Shown here: positions 62,861-64,000 of the stretch, in pieces
Layout of the letters: every line of letters starts with the position of its first letter
Numbering within the stretch: position 1 is the stretch's first letter
Assembly: GCF_900215245.1 (NCBI RefSeq)
Contig: NZ_LT907842.1
Location: 6,447,448-6,511,447, forward strand
DNA length: 64,000 nucleotides
Direction: 5' to 3'
Source: Pseudomonas fluorescens
GTDB lineage: Bacteria; Pseudomonadota; Gammaproteobacteria; Pseudomonadales; Pseudomonadaceae
The notes under the pieces: model-generated
The model's database searches: none
Seen by the model: the letters and a program-made list of their open reading frames with translations, nothing else
What the model was told of the DNA's origin: nothing
Made by a program: the position numbers and the translations under genes

Positions 62861-63803
62861 TCAACAGGTAGAGCAGGACAATATGACGACCAGCATCATT
62901 AACGCGGTCGGCAGTTGCGCCTTGATCACCGCGTTCTTGTCCGGCAACTCCAGCAACGCTGCCGGCACAATATTGAAGTTGGCCGCCATGGGGGTCATCA
63001 GCGTACCGCAATAGCCGGAGAACATACCGATCGCCGCCATCACCGCCGGGTTACCGCCATAAATACCCACCAGTACCGGCACGCCAACACCGCCGGTCAT
63101 GACCGGGAAAGCCGCAAAGCCATTGCCCATGATAACGGTGAACAGGGCCATGCCCAGTACATACACCATCACCGCCACCAGCTTGAAATCCAGGTTGATG
63201 TAGGTGGTAGTCACATGCGCAACCGCCGTGCCGACCCCGGCTTCATTGAATAAGAGCCCAAGCATCGCCAGCATCTGCGGGAGCACCATGGCCCAGCCCA
63301 AGGCTTCGGTCAGGCGCCGGGATTCGCGCAAGGCTTGCACCGGCGTATCGCGAGTCAACCAACAGGCCAGACCGAGGGCGATCAGGCAACCGACACCGAG
63401 GGATACAAAGGTGGTGTTTTTCGGGTCCAGCAGTGGCACGCCACCGATTTTCGGTGTGCTTGAGCAATACCGAACCAATCACGGTCGTCAGGGGAATGGC
63501 CAACGCCGGGATAAACAGCTTGTGGCCCAGTCGACCGCACTGGCACGGGCAGACTTGTCATGCAACTCGGTATGTGTGCCTCGACCGACGCCCGAAACCT
63601 GCGATCAACGCCATCACTACCACGCCAACGCCAATGAGCACCGGCGGCAAGCGCTCCCCGACCAGGAACGGCATGGCGAACAGCAACCAGAATACGGCGC
63701 TGGACCAGCGCTTGGGATGGCTTCGATCCAACAGGATCATGCCTGCGGTAATCAGCAACAAAATGCCGGCAAGCCAATACAGGTATTCAATCGAGATGAT
63801 CAT
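62861..63803 (-). pseudogene. DUF979 membrane protein, frame broken at three places
   Basis: The start MIISIEYLYWLAG (63803) and the end of the protein are clear, but the reading frame changes near 63590, 63532 and 63455. Joined pieces read ALIAGFG, then RGTHTELHDKSARASAV, then LGHKLFIPALAIPLTTVIGSVLLKH, then KIGGVPLLDPKN to the stop, which is a normal DUF979 chain. Each change fits loss of one or two bases. DUF979 proteins are membrane proteins clustering with DUF969 and pcp, and may transport pyroglutamate or peptides; this is inference. Either the gene is dead or this stretch is poorly sequenced. Confidence 0.8.
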
Positions 63804-64000
63804 TGCGCAGCCTCCACAGGTGTGGCGACGGGCGTCATCTCGCGGTGAGACTGCGGTCAAACCGGTGCAGGCGAATCGCATGAATGATAAAGGCACAAAT
63901 CGCTGTCGGGATGCCCACACGGCAATGTGCAGCGGCTCCACATCGATGCCCGAACCGAGCAGGAAAGTATGCATCAGCGCAATCGCACCAAAGGCGACAA
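63800..64000 (-). pseudogene. DUF969 membrane protein, C-terminal part, frame broken
   Basis: The gene enters from the right edge. The pieces AFGAIALMHTFLLGSGIDVEPLHIAVW, then IPTAICAFIIHAIRLHRFDRSLT, then REMTPVATPVEAAQ form a normal end of DUF969, but the frame changes near 63912 and 63842, each fitting one lost base. Its stop would overlap the DUF979 start by 4 bases (ATGA), as expected in an intact operon. Confidence 0.7.

Overview
The window is bacterial chromosome from a fluorescent pseudomonad, most likely the Pseudomonas fluorescens group. The evidence is the Pseudomonas-type order thrS-infC-rpmI-rplT-pheS-pheT-ihfA-merR-tRNA-Pro, an RsmE-type CsrA protein, DUF1654, DUF2790 and I78-type small proteins, high-GC codon use and a REP-type paired repeat. 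No rRNA, CRISPR array, insertion sequence or prophage was seen. All assignments come from reading the sequence; no database search was run.

Left part (1-21.5 kb). After the end of an L-idonate 5-dehydrogenase-like gene come FetAB (metal/iron export ABC transporter), an aldo/keto reductase broken by a one-base loss in a G tract, a REPIN-like repeat and a DUF1835 protein. Then follows a complete chaperone-usher fimbria locus of the Cup type (4.5-19.1 kb). Its structural genes sit in two blocks (chaperone-adhesin, and subunit-chaperone-usher). Between them lie two paralogous hybrid kinases, a REC-EAL phosphodiesterase regulator and an RcsB-like regulator, as in the RcsCB/PvrSR module known at cupD of P. 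aeruginosa PA14. A palindromic motif resembling an RcsB box precedes four transcription units of this locus. Beyond the usher lie an Hcp1 (type VI tube) remnant, an orphan four-helix membrane protein and a protein with GIY-YIG-like motifs.

Middle part (21.5-36.2 kb). One operon encodes a TonB-dependent receptor, an amino-acid-type ABC importer, a flavin amine/L-amino acid oxidase and a RidA imine deaminase, which looks like an uptake-and-deamination route. Next come a siderophore receptor and a FecBCDE-like ferric transporter with a candidate Fur box, then a hexapeptide acetyltransferase.

Housekeeping part (36.2-45.7 kb): tRNA-Pro(GGG), merR, ihfA, pheT, pheS, rplT, rpmI, infC (AUU start) and thrS. 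Just upstream of thrS is a hairpin that looks like a tRNA-Thr anticodon arm, probably an autoregulatory operator. A cold shock gene follows.

Right part (45.8-64 kb): a ribose operon (rbsBACRKD plus an exported nucleoside hydrolase) with a perfect LacI-type operator; ansB asparaginase/glutaminase with an ANR-like box; a LexA-box-controlled DUF1654-endA pair; rsmE; a HAD phosphatase; an exported hydrolase; a DUF2790 gene with a heavy-metal-type two-component system; and pcp with DUF979/DUF969 membrane genes. In those last genes the reading frame is broken at about five places within 470 bases, so either the sequence there is poor or the genes are decaying.
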